A stretch of DNA of 64,000 nt from assembly GCF_029784155.1 (NCBI RefSeq), contig NC_073691.1:129642714-129706713 (forward strand), in the 5' to 3' direction. Both the position numbers and the translations under genes were made by a program. The notes under the pieces were generated by a model. It was not told where the DNA came from and made no database searches. It worked only from the letters and a program-made list of their open reading frames with translations. How positions within the stretch are numbered: the stretch's first letter is position 1; each line of letters begins with the position of its first letter. The stretch is from Uranotaenia lowii (lineage: Eukaryota > Arthropoda > Insecta > Diptera > Culicidae). Of this stretch, positions 44,341 to 56,213 are shown in pieces.

Positions 44341-46878
44341 TGATCCACGCTATAGCTCTATTTATAGGTGAGATTTTCTTTTTACGAACCGGTCAAAGGA
44401 AGAAAGGGAGAGATCGGATAGAGTTTCAATCGGTGGACCGCCCATTTATCGTAAATCAGTTCAATCAAATCGTAAATGTTGAATTAGCATATTCCCAACT
44501 TTTTGAAGACATATTTACAAACTGACTAAACTGCTATCCGACTATTTTTGGGCAAAGCTTGTCGTAAATGAATGATAGAAAATCACTCAATACCACCTTG
44601 ATTACGATGGTTATTGAAAATGTCTTAATATTCGATTTGGATTATCATTTCTATTACGATTTCATGTTAGCTGGGTGGCTACCCGTGATCTAAAGGCTCG
44701 GATAGCCGGAGCTTTAGCTAGAAGCTTATAAGAATAAGCCTTGCTCAATGCAAATTCAGATTCCTGTTCAAATTTCGTAAGGTCTTCTGTTTATGTCACG
44801 ATTCTTGTTAAAGTCTATAGTGATATCGAATTCAAATATGTTACATTATCCTCCCGATGGTTCACCTCTAAAAGCATCAGTAAGTTTTTTGACCTCAGTT
44901 CCAGGACATCAATCTTATCTTGTTGTTTTTCAGCGAAAGGTGTGTTGTAGAATCCATAGAAAATAAAAAGTTTGGTTGAATAGTTAATCAAAAACTTTAT
45001 TACCTTCCATCCATCGTCCTTATCATGAGAAACCGCGAAACAAGACACAGGGAATGAACAGTAGGTTTTAATTCTTAATTCATAAATCCACAAGACAAAC
45101 TAACCTGTCCTGGAAAGGGTGCGAACACCCGAGAACCAATCCTCAGGATGCAAAGTTCCATTCCCAAATCCTGCGAACATTTGCACCCAACTCAACCCGA
45201 TGTACCCAAAGGAGAAAAAAACGCAAACCTCAACAGGAGGTGGAAAACTTTGTTCTTCATAGAGGAAGGTCGCGCGTGGTGCCAGCAACTTGCAAAGTAG
45301 ATATGCTAAACTTTCCCTTCCTTGCACGTGAACTTGTTCCTCAACTTTTCCCCCCAAAATGCACCCCCCACTTCCTAGTTTTCGGGGGTTGGCTTTTAAT
45401 GCACTTTCCCAGAGAACCTTATCCGAACGTTGTTGGTTGGCGGAATGCTGCCCTTGCTAGCTATGGAAGAGCAAGCGAAAATGTGCTCGCCGAGGAACTT
45501 ACCCCGATGCGCCGATGATGATGCCCGGGTGCGGTGTAGTCGCATTTCGGTGCAAGAGAGTTGGAAATGATTTAGCATTTTCCATTCAATTTCGCCATGA
45601 TGGATGGGAGTTTGGATTTCGGGTGCATCGATCTTACACGTGCGCGCATCCGGAATGAATATGGGAAAAGCCATACAGAGATGTTCTGGTGGCTGTTCTG
45701 CATACATTCTGAAATCTGTCCGGAATGTCTGCCCTCCTGCCGGAAGCATGACCGGCAGGCAGCTGGACGAATGCAGCATCTGGTTCTGCTTACTTACTGT
45801 ACCATGAGCAGGAAGGCCGAGAATGGTAGCCGGGTTGCCTAAGCTCTGGGAGAACTTTTCACAAATTGCAAAACGACAGCTTTCCGCCTGATTCCGATCA
45901 ATCTCGGACGAGTGCAGGGAATGCAGATGAATTTTTTTTCTTAAAATTTCTTTCTCACCATCACCACCCAGATTGGTGACGTCAAAGTTTTGATCGATCA
46001 TCTTGGGAACTTTTCTGGCAGAGATTTGTGGCGCAATATTTTTTGTTGCCCTCCTTCTCTGCTCTCCGGATGCATCAACTTTGACAAGAACAAAATTGAA
46101 GAAATTTGTATAGAACTTGTGAAGCAATCGCTGAAAAATGACGAAAACTAATCTGGCATGCACCTGCTTTCAGCAGTTCAAAAACATTTTATGAAGGTCA
46201 CGCGTTTTCAATGTGGATTATTACTGATTCATTGGCTTTCCGTTATAAAAACTTCAGTGAGATAATGACCAGGCAAATAAAATTTATTACTAACTTTATG
46301 AAAAGACTTGAAAAATCAATAAATAATTAACAAACATATGGAATCGTTAATCAGATTAAAAAAAAATTCACACGAAAACAATTATCCTTTTCAACGGCTC
46401 GTTATCTCAAAAAGTCACTGTATCGATAACATTCGTTTGAACCCTAACGAAGTATTTTGAGATCTCTTCAGGATTTGTAGTAAACAAAAGCAAACACTTT
46501 AGAAAAAATACATTCTCCAAGGTCGAAAAGGGAAGCAAATCCCATATCCCGGGCCATCATCATTATCCGGGGGGATTTGGCGCTGGCCTTGATCTCTGAA
46601 TTGGTGCTGAAATCCTTCCCGGGTGCACCGGAAGGATTTTGTTTCACTTCGGCCTTGTCACTCTGTGTCAGAGGATTTTCCGCTACTACACACCGTTACT
46701 TGAATGGTGGATTTTGGAAGTATGTTCAAGCTTTACAGAAATGTTTTTGATCAAAAGATAATATTTATCAGGTACCGTAATCCGGGGTAAGATTGGTCAC
46801 TTTTTTCAATATTTTTCGATTATTTTTCTATTAACAGGGGGTGACCTCTTTCATATTTTTAAAACCGGTACTGGACTC
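44341..46878. other. No gene recognised; GC-richer core
   Basis: 45100-46110 and 46530-46700 have higher GC and several overlapping frames on both strands (up to 255 codons at 45396-46163 minus). The translations lack domain motifs, and both strands are equally open. This could be a conserved non-coding or old gene remnant; the sequence alone does not say. Confidence 0.4.
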
Positions 46879-47117
46879 TGTAGAGAATAGATGAAATAAA
46901 GGAATGTTTAGAAATAAAAGAAAATTGTTGATACAAATATCATGGATGAAACCGGTCACAAAAAACGTATTATTGAGTTTTGAATAAAATCGTGCAATGA
47001 GAATGAGCAAGAATATTTCGGAGAGCACGAACAAGAGCACTGAGTGCGTCAGTTGATTCGCGACGATTGTAAAGAACGGATGCTTGATTCTAAGCAGTTT
47101 CACCGGCGGATTCAACA
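46879..47117 (+). repeat. 5' LTR (239 bp)
   Basis: Nearly identical to 49534-49772; by eye two differences (GCGACGATTG versus GCGACTATTG, and AACA versus GACA at the end). Confidence 0.93.
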
Positions 47118-47118
47118 A

Positions 47119-47131
47119 TGGCGCAGTTGAG
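47119..47131 (+). promoter_or_regulatory. Primer-binding site, tRNA-Ser-like
   Basis: TGGCGCAGTTGAG starts one base inside the LTR. Its first nine or ten bases match the TGGCGCAGTCG primer sites of insect gypsy-group elements that use tRNA-Ser, then it diverges. Confidence 0.55.
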
Positions 47132-47318
47132 ACTCCCTTCGCCAGGTGAGTGAATGTGTACGTGAGGACGAACGAATCTTCAGGATTTCGTTTAGAGAAA
47201 TGTGAAGGTAAAAGAAAATGTGTTTTAGTGGTGTTTACGAAAAAAATGAAACAAATGTCCGGTTGTTCGCTCAAAGGAATAAAGAGCGAAGAAGATTTGA
47301 GCGAAGTAGAACAGGGCA

Positions 47319-47760
47319 GAGCACTGACGCAAGGGCAGAGCTCTGGTTGTTTAACGTCGGGCTAAAATGGAGGAGCTCTGACGCAAGGGCAGAGCTCCAG
47401 TGTAAACAGAGCACTGACGCAAGGGCAGCACTCTAGGAAAAAATGTAGCAATATGTTGAGAACGGACTCTGACGCAAGGGCAGAGCTCTAATGAGTTAAT
47501 ATTTTGAAAAACAAGCGAAAAAAAATAATAAAAAAGTTGAGCCTGACGCAAGGGCAGAGCTCTGAGAAAAATACGAGCTTTGACGCAAGGGCAGAGCTCT
47601 ATAAAAATGTAGCAATATGTTGAGAACGGACTCTGACGCAAGGGCAGAGCTCTAATGAGTTAATATTTTGAAAATCAAGCGAAAAAAATATAAAAAAGTT
47701 GAGCCTGACGCAAGGACGTGCTCTGAGAAAAATACGAGTTTGACGCAAGGGCAGAGCTCT
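47319..47760 (+). repeat. GACGCAAGGGCAGAGCTCT repeat cluster
   Basis: Nine copies of a 19-bp core (CTGACGCAAGGGCAGAGCTC) at about 47319, 47376, 47411, 47467, 47542, 47577, 47631, 47703 and 47737. They are separated by unequal AT-rich spacers. Some copies are flanked by GAGCTC on both sides. Within it a block of about 165 bp (47440-47600) is repeated at 47604-47760, so the cluster grew by segment duplication. Confidence 0.92.
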
Positions 47761-48099
47761 ATAAATGAAGCGAATTGAGTCGTTATAAAACTAAAGTTGT
47801 TTTGACGAAAAAGGTCGAGCTATGTACAGCAACAGTTGAGTGGTTGAAAAAGAGTTGTATATTCGAGAATATAAGTTTTTTTTTGAAAACGAATGTTATT
47901 GAAAATCGAACAAGATAAAAAAATTGACAAATAGGTCGGAAAAATTAATTTAGGAGGAGGAAAATAGAAAAACTTTGATTTACAAAAAAAATTAAAAAAA
48001 AAATCAAAATCATCTGTAGTTTTTGAACAAAATTTTCCAGCAGGGTGCTAAAAAAAACATATTGTAAAATTAGAACTGAAAAGCAATGAATTTGGGGTT

Positions 48100-48825
48100 G
48101 AAATTATGTGAAAAGAGAATATTGAAAAGATTTAGAAAAGTAAAGATAAAGAAATCGATGATTTTTTTCAAAAAGTGATAGTTAAACAACAGATGAAATA
48201 GACAAATTTGTTGGAGAAAGGAAGCTGTTAAAGAAAGGGATAACAGAATGACTGTTCTTTGAAATTATGTGAAAAGAAAATAAAAATTGAAAAAAAAAAA
48301 TGGAAAATGTTTGAAAATCATACAAGAAAAAGAAATAGACAAATGTGACGGGAAAAGAAAGTTGATGAAAAAGGGATTGAAGAATAGCTTTGGTTTACAA
48401 GAAGAGTTGTAAAATAAATCAATTGGATTAATTTTGTATTTTTTTTAAATAGAGTGAGTTTAAATTATGTGAAAAGAGAATATTGAAAAGATAGAAAAAG
48501 TAAGGATAAAGAAATCGATGATTTTTTTTTTTCGAAAAGTGATAGTTAAAAAACAGATGAAATAGACAAATTTGTCGGAGAAAGGAAGCTGTTAAAAAAG
48601 GGATAACAGAATAACTGTTCTTTTAAATTATGTGAAAAGAAAATTAAAATTGAAAAAATATGGAAAGTTTTTGAAAATCATTCAAGAAAAAGAAATAGAC
48701 AAATGTGAAGAGAAAAGAAAGTTGATGAAAAAAGGATTGAAGAATAGCTTTTGTTTACAAGAAGAGTTGTAAAAAGAAATCAATTGGATTAATTTTGTAT
48801 TTTTTTTAAATAGAGTGGCTCTTTC
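48100..48825 (+). repeat. Two tandem copies of a 361-bp unit
   Basis: 48103-48463 and 48464-48825 match along their length (ATTATGTGAAAAGAGAATAT...TTTAAATAGAGTG), differing by small insertions. The unit itself contains a shorter inner repeat (GAAATAGACAAATTTGT, then GAAATAGACAAATGTG). Confidence 0.85.
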
Positions 48826-49533
48826 AGCAAGGTGCTGGTATAAAAAAAAAAATGAAAAATAAGATTATATTGAAAATGTGGGAAGATAGATTTATTATGG
48901 AGCAAAGACTAAAATCTCAGAATTGATCATAATTACAAAGTTCTGGTAGCAAGAGGGATCTAAATAGCAGAAAACTACTAACAGAGCTTACTTGGCTGAG
49001 CGATAATTTTTTTGGAAAGTGAGTTTTATTGAAAATTAATCAAGAAAACAAAAAAAGACCAATTTCGTCGTAAAAAGAAAGTTGTTGAAAATGAAACGGA
49101 AGAGTTGTAAAAATAATCCTTTTTTTTAATCAATTTGGAATTTATAAAAAAAAGTCCCTTACAGAAAATCTATAAAAAGGTTTTTTTTTAAAAAAATGTG
49201 AGTTTTGATATTGAGATATATTAATAGAAAAGAATTTGTTTTTCTTTTAATTATGAAGTTAGAAAATATTGAAAAGATTTAAATACCTAGATAGTCTGGG
49301 AGAAAGCTGAGACTCTTAAAACCAGAAAAAAAAACTAGAAGAAGTGATGAAGATAAACAAGGAAACACTGTGGCAAAATAAGGATTATTTCGAGATAAAT
49401 TTACCACTTTCCCGGTTAATGTTGCTTTTTTTTTAACATAATTACAATAGAAACATTAGGAATAATAGCCTGTTCAACTGTATCCTAGCTAACGAATCTA
49501 TCCTGTATGGGAAAGAGTAGAGGAGGAGATGAA

Positions 49534-49772
49534 TGTAGAGAATAGATGAAATAAAGGAATGTTTAGAAATAAAAGAAAATTGTTGATACAAATATCATGG
49601 ATGAAACCGGTCACAAAAAACGTATTATTGAGTTTTGAATAAAATCGTGCAATGAGAATGAGCAAGAATATTTCGGAGAGCACGAACAAGAGCACTGAGT
49701 GCGTCAGTTGATTCGCGACTATTGTAAAGAACGGATGCTTGATTCTAAGCAGTTTCACCGGCGGATTCGACA
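49534..49772 (+). repeat. 3' LTR (239 bp)
   Basis: Partner of 46879-47117. Confidence 0.93.
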
Positions 49773-51400
49773 GACTCCTATGAATGTAAAACATGGTTAC
49801 AAAAATGTATAAGACTACTTGAAATTTGATTTTAAATCGATTTCGTCTTAGTTCAGAATTTGATGCTTTGGGGTAACACTGATCAGTCTTTTGAAAACCG
49901 TCAATCTAGTTTTCTTGATCAAAAAGGATACAAAACACCTTCATAATATTTACAAATGCTTGTAATTGATAAACTAAAACAGTTCGGAGCAAATAATATA
50001 AAATTAATCATGAAACTTTACAAAATTGAACACAACACCTTCGGTGTTGTAACTTTTGGCCCAGTGAATTCTAAGATATATACAACGCTGAATTTGGTTG
50101 ACTGTTTTCTTAGTATTCAAAACAGAAAACAGTCAACCAGAGAACTGATGTCCAAACTCTCAATTCCATCTTTGCATCAGTTGTGGATCACAAACACAAT
50201 TACAAAAAGAGCGATAAAAAACTTGTCAAAAATATCGATATCCAGAAAATAACGCAATAGGAAACTATTCTAAACAATTCTACGTAACCCAAGAATTGGT
50301 CCCAAGTAACAATTTTAGTTTTATTATGGTCAGCAAAATTCGTTTGGACTATAGCATTAATCTTCATAAAAAGCTAAAGTGCATTCTATAACATCACCTG
50401 AACCCTGGAAAGCCAAAATCACGTCATCAATGTCATTTTTTTTTGTTTCGATTATAGTCGATTTACCATCTTTATGGCATTCGTGACTATATCAACGTTG
50501 CAGTTGGCGGATCGTTATTGAAAAACTTATCCGGTACAACTGTGTTCGATATTTACTCTTGGGCTCGAACTCGCGGACATCGGCTTAGGAGACAACAGAC
50601 TTGCCAACTGAGCTATATCACAAGCCCTAACGTCATCATGACCAATCATTGTTGGTCATCAATGTTGGTTACCAAAGCTTTTAAAAAGCTTTTATTAAAC
50701 ATGTTAGTAATTTTTGTTTTTTTTTCGATTCTGTGAGTTCTCGGAGTTCTTTTTTTTTCAGCAACCATAATGGGCGATGAGCGCGCTCGCAGTCCCGGTA
50801 TACGATTTCGCGTGTGTTAAACGGAGAGAGAAATGACCTTCACTCCAATTTCACTCCGATTAGCTGTCATTCTTATGGAAATCTGTGTAAGAGTAAAGAG
50901 CAGGCTTTATTCTTTTTAGCAGGCCCAATCCCAATGGTTGATGAATGATAATTGCATTGTTGAGATATGATCTGGTAAAATTAATAGCCAAAACACCAAG
51001 ATTTTAACCTTATTATGAGCATCTTAGGTAAACTGTGGTAAACTGTGTATGAAATGGTATCTCAAAATAAAAGCGCTTCGTCAAATCTGATGGCCAGTCA
51101 TAATGGGATTGATGGAAAATAGGCCTGAAAAAATATTTTCAAATGCTTGCATTGTGAATCCATCAACATGGCGTCATTTTGTGCCCTTTTTAATGATCAG
51201 ATAAATGGCTAATTAGTTTTATTATGGTTCAATGATGACCACATAAAAAGCTACGATTTGACGTTTCTCTCGCAAGCCCACCAATTACACGCTTAGGATG
51301 AGTTTCTCATTTCTGAGTTGTTAATCATTAGTACAGTAAATAAGGACAGATTTTTTGAATAAAAAGAGATTGGTTGTAAATGACCCGTGGAAAAAACCAT
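49773..51400. other. AT-rich flank with a tRNA-like unit, no gene
   Basis: A 98-codon + frame (49956-50252) shows no similarity that I know. The tRNA-like sequence at 50553-50627 is listed separately. Confidence 0.45.
50553..50627 (-). ncRNA. tRNA-like Pol III unit
   Basis: Minus strand: A box TATAGCTCAGTTGGCAAG and B box GAGTTCGAGCCC are near-consensus, 34 bases apart. The acceptor and T stems do not pair well and there is no T-run directly after, so it is more likely a SINE or MITE promoter than a tRNA gene. Confidence 0.5.
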
Positions 51401-51402
51401 CA

Positions 51403-52342
51403 AATTTCGTTGTCTGACGCCATCTTGAAATGGCGGCTTCCGCTGATCTTTCAAATGTTGTAAATCACTTAAAATCGCATGAAACCCCAACAATATTGGT
51501 ATTTGGTGAAAGGGCTAAACGAGTAGAAGTCGAATATTGCTATCAGAAGCCATGTTGAAATCCAAGATGGCGGCATCCGCTCAACTTTGAATGCTGTTAA
51601 AGACAAAAAGTCGCATTAAACCACCACTATACGGGTATTGGGTAAAAGGGCTAAACTAAAAGAAGTAAATTTTTTCTTTCCGACGCCATCTTGAAATCCA
51701 AGATGGCGGCTTCCGCTGAACTTTGAAATGCTATTAATCACTGAAAATAGCATGAAAGGCCCACAATATTGGTATTTGGTGGAAGGACTAAACTAGAAGA
51801 AGTTGAATTTCGCTATCGGACGTCAAATTCAAATCCAAGATGGCGGCTTCCATGGAACTTTAAATTGCTGTTAATCGCACTGGAAATCGCATGAAATTCA
51901 AGTTGAAAAGGATCAACGAGTAGAATACAAATATCGCTATCAGGTGTCATCTTGAAATCCAAGATGGCGGCTTTCAGTGAAATTTGAAATGCTGTTAATC
52001 ACTGAAAATCGCATGAAACTCCCACAATATGGGTATTGGATGAAAGGACCAAACGAGTAGAAGTCGAAGTTTGCTATCAAACGCAATCTTGAAATCCAAT
52101 ATGGCGGCTTCCACTGAATTTTAAAATGATTTTAATCACTGAAAACCGCATAAAATCACCACATTATGGGTATTGAGTGAAAGGACTAAACTAGAAGACA
52201 GGGTATTGGGTGAAAGGGCTACACGATTATAAGTCGTGTTTCGTTGTCTGACACCATCTTGAAAGCCAAGATGGCGGCTGCCGCTCAACTTGAAAATACT
52301 ATAAATGACTGATAATCGCATAAAACCCTCACAATATGGGTA
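51403..52342 (+). repeat. Satellite-like array, seven units of about 140 bp
   Basis: Each unit contains CCATCTTGAAATCCAAGATGG, which is a hairpin, then CGGCTTCCGCTGAACTTTGA, AATCACTGAAAATCGCATGA, a TATGGGTATTGGGTGAAAGG segment and ...GAGTAGAAGTCGAA. Hairpin centres are at about 51425, 51563, 51700, 51838, 51960, 52098 and 52270. Units have diverged 10-20% by eye. Confidence 0.92.
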
Positions 52343-52344
52343 TA

Positions 52345-53941
52345 CAATGTCGGACAATAGAATAGGACCGCTCTAATGCAAAATATTCAAATCACCTTTA
52401 AACTGCCAATTCAAATATAATAATATGCGACACCTAGCGGCAAGCACTTATTGTAATATGCCAACTTTGTATACTGCACGTTTGTTGCAATCACAGCAAC
52501 CCGTTTGTTCTACTCGACCAGAAAGCTGTCAGAGGGTGAAAAAAGTCGCGTCATAAAATAAGACCAGCTCATCGGTTCGGCTGTTCCGGCATTTTCAGCG
52601 CTCTAGATTTGAAGAAAAGGTGTTGTTTTCGGTGTAGTTTGTCCATTTTCGTGTCCTGGTAAGTATTTCCCATAAAATTAATCATGTAAATCATGAAAAC
52701 AAACAAAAAATGAAGATTTCCTTCCTCCTACTCTGTTTCCAGCGAAAAAGCGATGGGTCGGGCACAGCACTGCATGGAGGTCCAGCGAGCGATCATCCGG
52801 AATCTGTACAAGGCTGGCAAAAGCCAACGTGAGATTGCCGACAATCAAGCGGGCCTCGCAAAAGGACCCTTTCAAAGCATCCGAACAGATCAGAGACGAG
52901 CTGAACTTATCTGTGAGTTCCCGGAGGGTTCAGCAACGGTTGGCGGAGAAGGGACTAGGAGGAAAAAGTCCCCGGAAGGTGCCGATGCTGACGCCGAAGC
53001 ACTTGAAGGCGCGGCTGAAGTATGCATAGACCACTTCGATTGGCTCGGTCCGGAAAAGGAGAAACTATGGAGAAATGTGCTGTGGTCGGATGCGACCAAA
53101 GTGAACCTCATCGGCTCGGACGGAAAGAGTTGGGTCCATCGCCCACTCGGCTGTGCGTATACGCCCCAGTATACAAATAAAACATTCAAACATGGGGGAG
53201 GTAGCATCATGGTGTGGGGGTCCTTTCTTGGTACTGGGTGGGTCCCTTGTACTGGATCGACCGGATTATGGACCAGCATCTCTACGCCTAGATACTTCGG
53301 GAAGTAATGCTGCCACACGCCGAGTGGGAGGTGCCCCTAAAGTGGCAGTTCCAGTAGGACAACGACCCCAAACATACCGCTAAAACGGTTAAAAAGTGTT
53401 TCCAGTATTTTAAGGCAGACGTTATGGAGTAGCCAGCACAGTCCCCTGATCTCAATCGCATAGAGAACCTATGGGAAGTAGTTAAACGTAAGGTGTACAT
53501 CGAAAAATAAAAAAAAACAAGCAGCAGCTAAGGGAGAGAATCCAGGCGGTGTGGTACGCTATCCCGGTGAGAACGCGCCAAAAGCTGGTGGATTCGATGC
53601 CGAACCGGGTGCGGGAAGTGATGCGTAATAAGGATTATACCACCAAGTACTAACCCTGCCAATCGATCACAGTATGAATTTCCTTTTTTTTATATTTTTT
53701 TTACCATGAATTCTAAAGCGGTCCTATTTTATGTCGCGTTATTTTAGTCAGTAAGTATGCTTAAAACGCATTTTTATATAAAGGACAATTGTTTTGACTA
53801 CGGATGATTTTAATTTCTTCGAAGAATGGAATTTACAATTTGTAAATGGTTTGATGCATTTAAATGGAATTTTTTTTTCTCTAAGTTTTGTCACTTTTTG
53901 TTTTGGATTGAGCTGTGGTCCTATTCTATTGTCCGACACTG
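52345..53941 (+). mobile_element. Tc1-type transposon with IR/DR ends
   Basis: Flanked by TA. The outer repeat AATGTCGGACAATAGAATAG at the left is inverse to 53941. A second, related direct repeat lies 200 bp inside on both ends (52544-52570, 53717-53741: GCGTCATAAAATAAGACC and its inverse). Both terminal zones are about 225 bp. This IR/DR layout is known from Tc1-like elements such as Sleeping Beauty. It interrupts the 140-bp satellite. Confidence 0.92.
52753..53652 (+). pseudogene. Tc1 transposase (DD34E) pseudogene
   Basis: MGRAQHCMEVQRAIIRNLYK and AGKSQREIADNQ form the paired-like domain start. A deletion and frame change follow, then KASEQIRDELNLSVSSRRVQ in another frame. DHFDWLGPEKEKLWRNVLWS has the first catalytic Asp, and WSDATKVNLIG is typical Tc1. 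Further on, DNDPKHTAKTVKKCFQYF, then a stop, then QSPDLNRIENLWEVVK gives the DD34E spacing. At least three stops and two shifts make it inactive, although the ends look intact. Confidence 0.9.
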
Positions 53942-53943
53942 TA

Positions 53944-54085
53944 AGTTCAAAGCGATCAAAGATAGCGAAATTCGACTTCTACTCGATTAGCCCTTTTACC
54001 CAATACCAATATTGTTAGGGATTTATGCGATTTTAAGTCATTTACTACATTTTAAAGTTCAGCGGAAGCCGCCATCTTGGAACCA
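53944..54085 (-). repeat. Inverted unit of the 140-bp satellite
   Basis: After the Tc1 element one unit continues but in the opposite orientation (GCCATCTTGG preceded by GTTCAGCGGAAGCC). The array around the Tc1 insertion is therefore head-to-head rather than simply interrupted. Confidence 0.8.
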
Positions 54086-56205
54086 TTGAAGTTGTAAATT
54101 GTAGCATGTTGCCTCTGTTGACGGTATGCAAGCTTGAATGCAATAATTTGTAATTCACTGGATAGCAACACTTAACATCAGCTGCAAATTTCAAATAGGC
54201 CCATAGAATAATCCCAAATTACATAATGAAGATGTAGTTTTCTGTTAAGTTCCGCAAAGCAGAAACAATAAATTAGTAAAAATTTAATACTACTTCAAAT
54301 TCAATAGGTCACATTTTGCGAATAGCGTTTGTTTTGTTCAATCTTATTGGATCAAATGCATCTTTCAGAAGCTTTTTTTCATCCTCTCAAACTGGTGCAA
54401 AAAGGCAAAAATGAAAAAGAAAAATAAATAGCGGAAACCAATAAACCGTCGATGACTGTCAATGCATATTTTATTGAGCGGGAGCATCTACATATACCTA
54501 CGTATTCTACACTGATGGACATAGGTATTCGATACTTTTGGTGTTCAGTTGAACTTTTAGTTCCATATTCGCTTTTTGTTTTGGAAGTAGAGTTGAGTAT
54601 AGGAAATTTCGTTCCCTTATAAAGAGATTCGTGGAATCTTTAAACATAAAAAATATTTCTAACAAGGCTTCTATTTGCAGGTTTTTTTTTCTGCATCAGT
54701 ACGGTTCTTGGACACAACTCTTTCAAATTAACACGTATTTTGAGCTAAATTGTTCCAAGTCGAAAAAATTACCACGTAAAAAAATCCTTAGTGTATCACA
54801 ATCTTTTCAGCGTAAAACAAAATTTAAATAAATGCGATAAGTTAGCTTATGTCGAATACTTTTGTCCATCAGTGTACGTATACGTGTCCGAATAAGTATG
54901 CGGGTGTAAGCAACATCACCAACAACAGCGGAAACCACGGAATGGAAGTGGCCATTTCGTGTGATATTTCCTTCCTGTCGGTTCCTTGCACCCAGATCCA
55001 TCCCTTCCCCCGTCCGACAATCAACCAAGTGTGGTTCGTTCCTTGGAGCAGGATTTACACGATTTTGTTTTTTGTGAAGCTTGAATTTTTATTCATTCGG
55101 GTGTAGGATACTTTGACTCCACACTGGGGGAGCTGAGCGAAATGTTCATCATAAATAAATTGTTTCCTTCGCTCAATCGGAGAATGGGTGGCAGTGTGCC
55201 CCATTTCGCTGGATCTGACTGGACAGGGTGATTTGAATTTGAAATTTCCATAAACACACCAAAGCTAAATGGTTGAAAGAATGAACATTTTCAAGGGGAA
55301 CCAACCATTCACATATTTGCAAAAATTACCTCAAATATGGCTTAAAATGTTTGAGAAAGCTCTATTGATATGTCCACTGTAAATCAAACATTTTAACACG
55401 AATTACTGAAAACAAGCAACAATCTGATGGCCAATTAAACCGTGATTCGTGATTGAAAACTTCCAGATAGATTCTACAGAAAATAGGTACATATGATAAA
55501 AAATAAAAACAAACTTGACAAATTTGCATGGTGCGGTGTTGAGAAATCCACCTATATTGGATGGGAATGAGTCACGCTAGCTAAATTTGGAATTGTCTGC
55601 CACTGGGGCGGGATGGATTGATGGTGACATCCTTTGGGTGAGAAATCGTAACCATTCATTGCTGCCTCGCAGACTAATGGGCACGAATATAGTTTTGTCA
55701 CTCGGCGTTGTTGATTTTCGAATGGGAACCAAGTTATTCGTGATGCAAGTTGATTTTTTTTAATTTGAAAATTATTTGTGAAAATATTCAAAGGAAATAC
55801 AAAAGAATTTTCAATCATATTTCGATTTTTTTTTTAATTCGTTTTCTTAGTTCGTCGTATCGAACGTAAATTTTCAATACGAAGGCTTATCATAAAACAT
55901 CTTAAAAATGATGGTGATCACTCCACTCCCCAAGCGGCAAAAAAAACCGTTACAAAATATACGAAAACGCTAAAATTTCTATAAAAAATTAGAAATTTTC
56001 TTTGTAGATGTACTTTAGAATTTAAAAAATTTTTCACTCCGTGGTTGAGTTTATCAAACAGAAAAGGCATAGGTTGAAAAAATGGGTACTCCAAACACAA
56101 ACAGCCATAGCTAGCAAATCCTAGGCCAAATTTCACCAAAAAACTTTTGCTTAGTTATTCAGACTGTTGAGTTAAAATTTGCTGGTTTAATTCGCTTTTA
56201 TGGTA
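54086..56205. other. No gene recognised
   Basis: 54840-55230 is mildly GC-richer without coding character. The rest is AT-rich. Confidence 0.45.
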
Positions 56206-56213
56206 AAGAGTGA

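Larger units (their letters stand above)
46879..49772 (+). mobile_element. Non-coding LTR retrotransposon (LARD/TRIM-like)
   Basis: Two 239-bp LTRs (TGTAGAG...ATTCAACA or TTCGACA) bound 2.4 kb, and GACTC duplicates on both sides (46874-46878, 49773-49777). A primer site TGGCGCAGTTGAG follows the left LTR. A long purine tract (GGGAAAGAGTAGAGGAGGAG) precedes the right one. The inside has no retroviral genes, only repeats and A/G-rich DNA, so it must use another element's proteins, most likely Ty3/gypsy. Confidence 0.93.

Noticed and set aside
45396..46163. 255-codon minus-strand frame
   Set aside because: The opposite strand is equally open, the translation has no domain motif, and the region is merely GC-richer.
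47319..47760. Short GC-rich repeats with unequal spacers, CRISPR-like at first sight
   Set aside because: They lie inside a eukaryotic LTR retrotransposon, the spacers vary from a few to 60 bases and are themselves repeated, and no cas gene is near.
46772..49890. A MITE around the non-coding LTR element with GGGGTAAG-type ends
   Set aside because: The two GGGGTAA motifs are in the same orientation, not inverted, so they do not form terminal inverted repeats.
49956..50252. 98-codon + strand frame
   Set aside because: AT-rich codons, no motif, no neighbours to support it.
50553..50627. Functional tRNA gene
   Set aside because: The boxes are near-consensus but the acceptor and T stems do not pair and no terminator follows directly.
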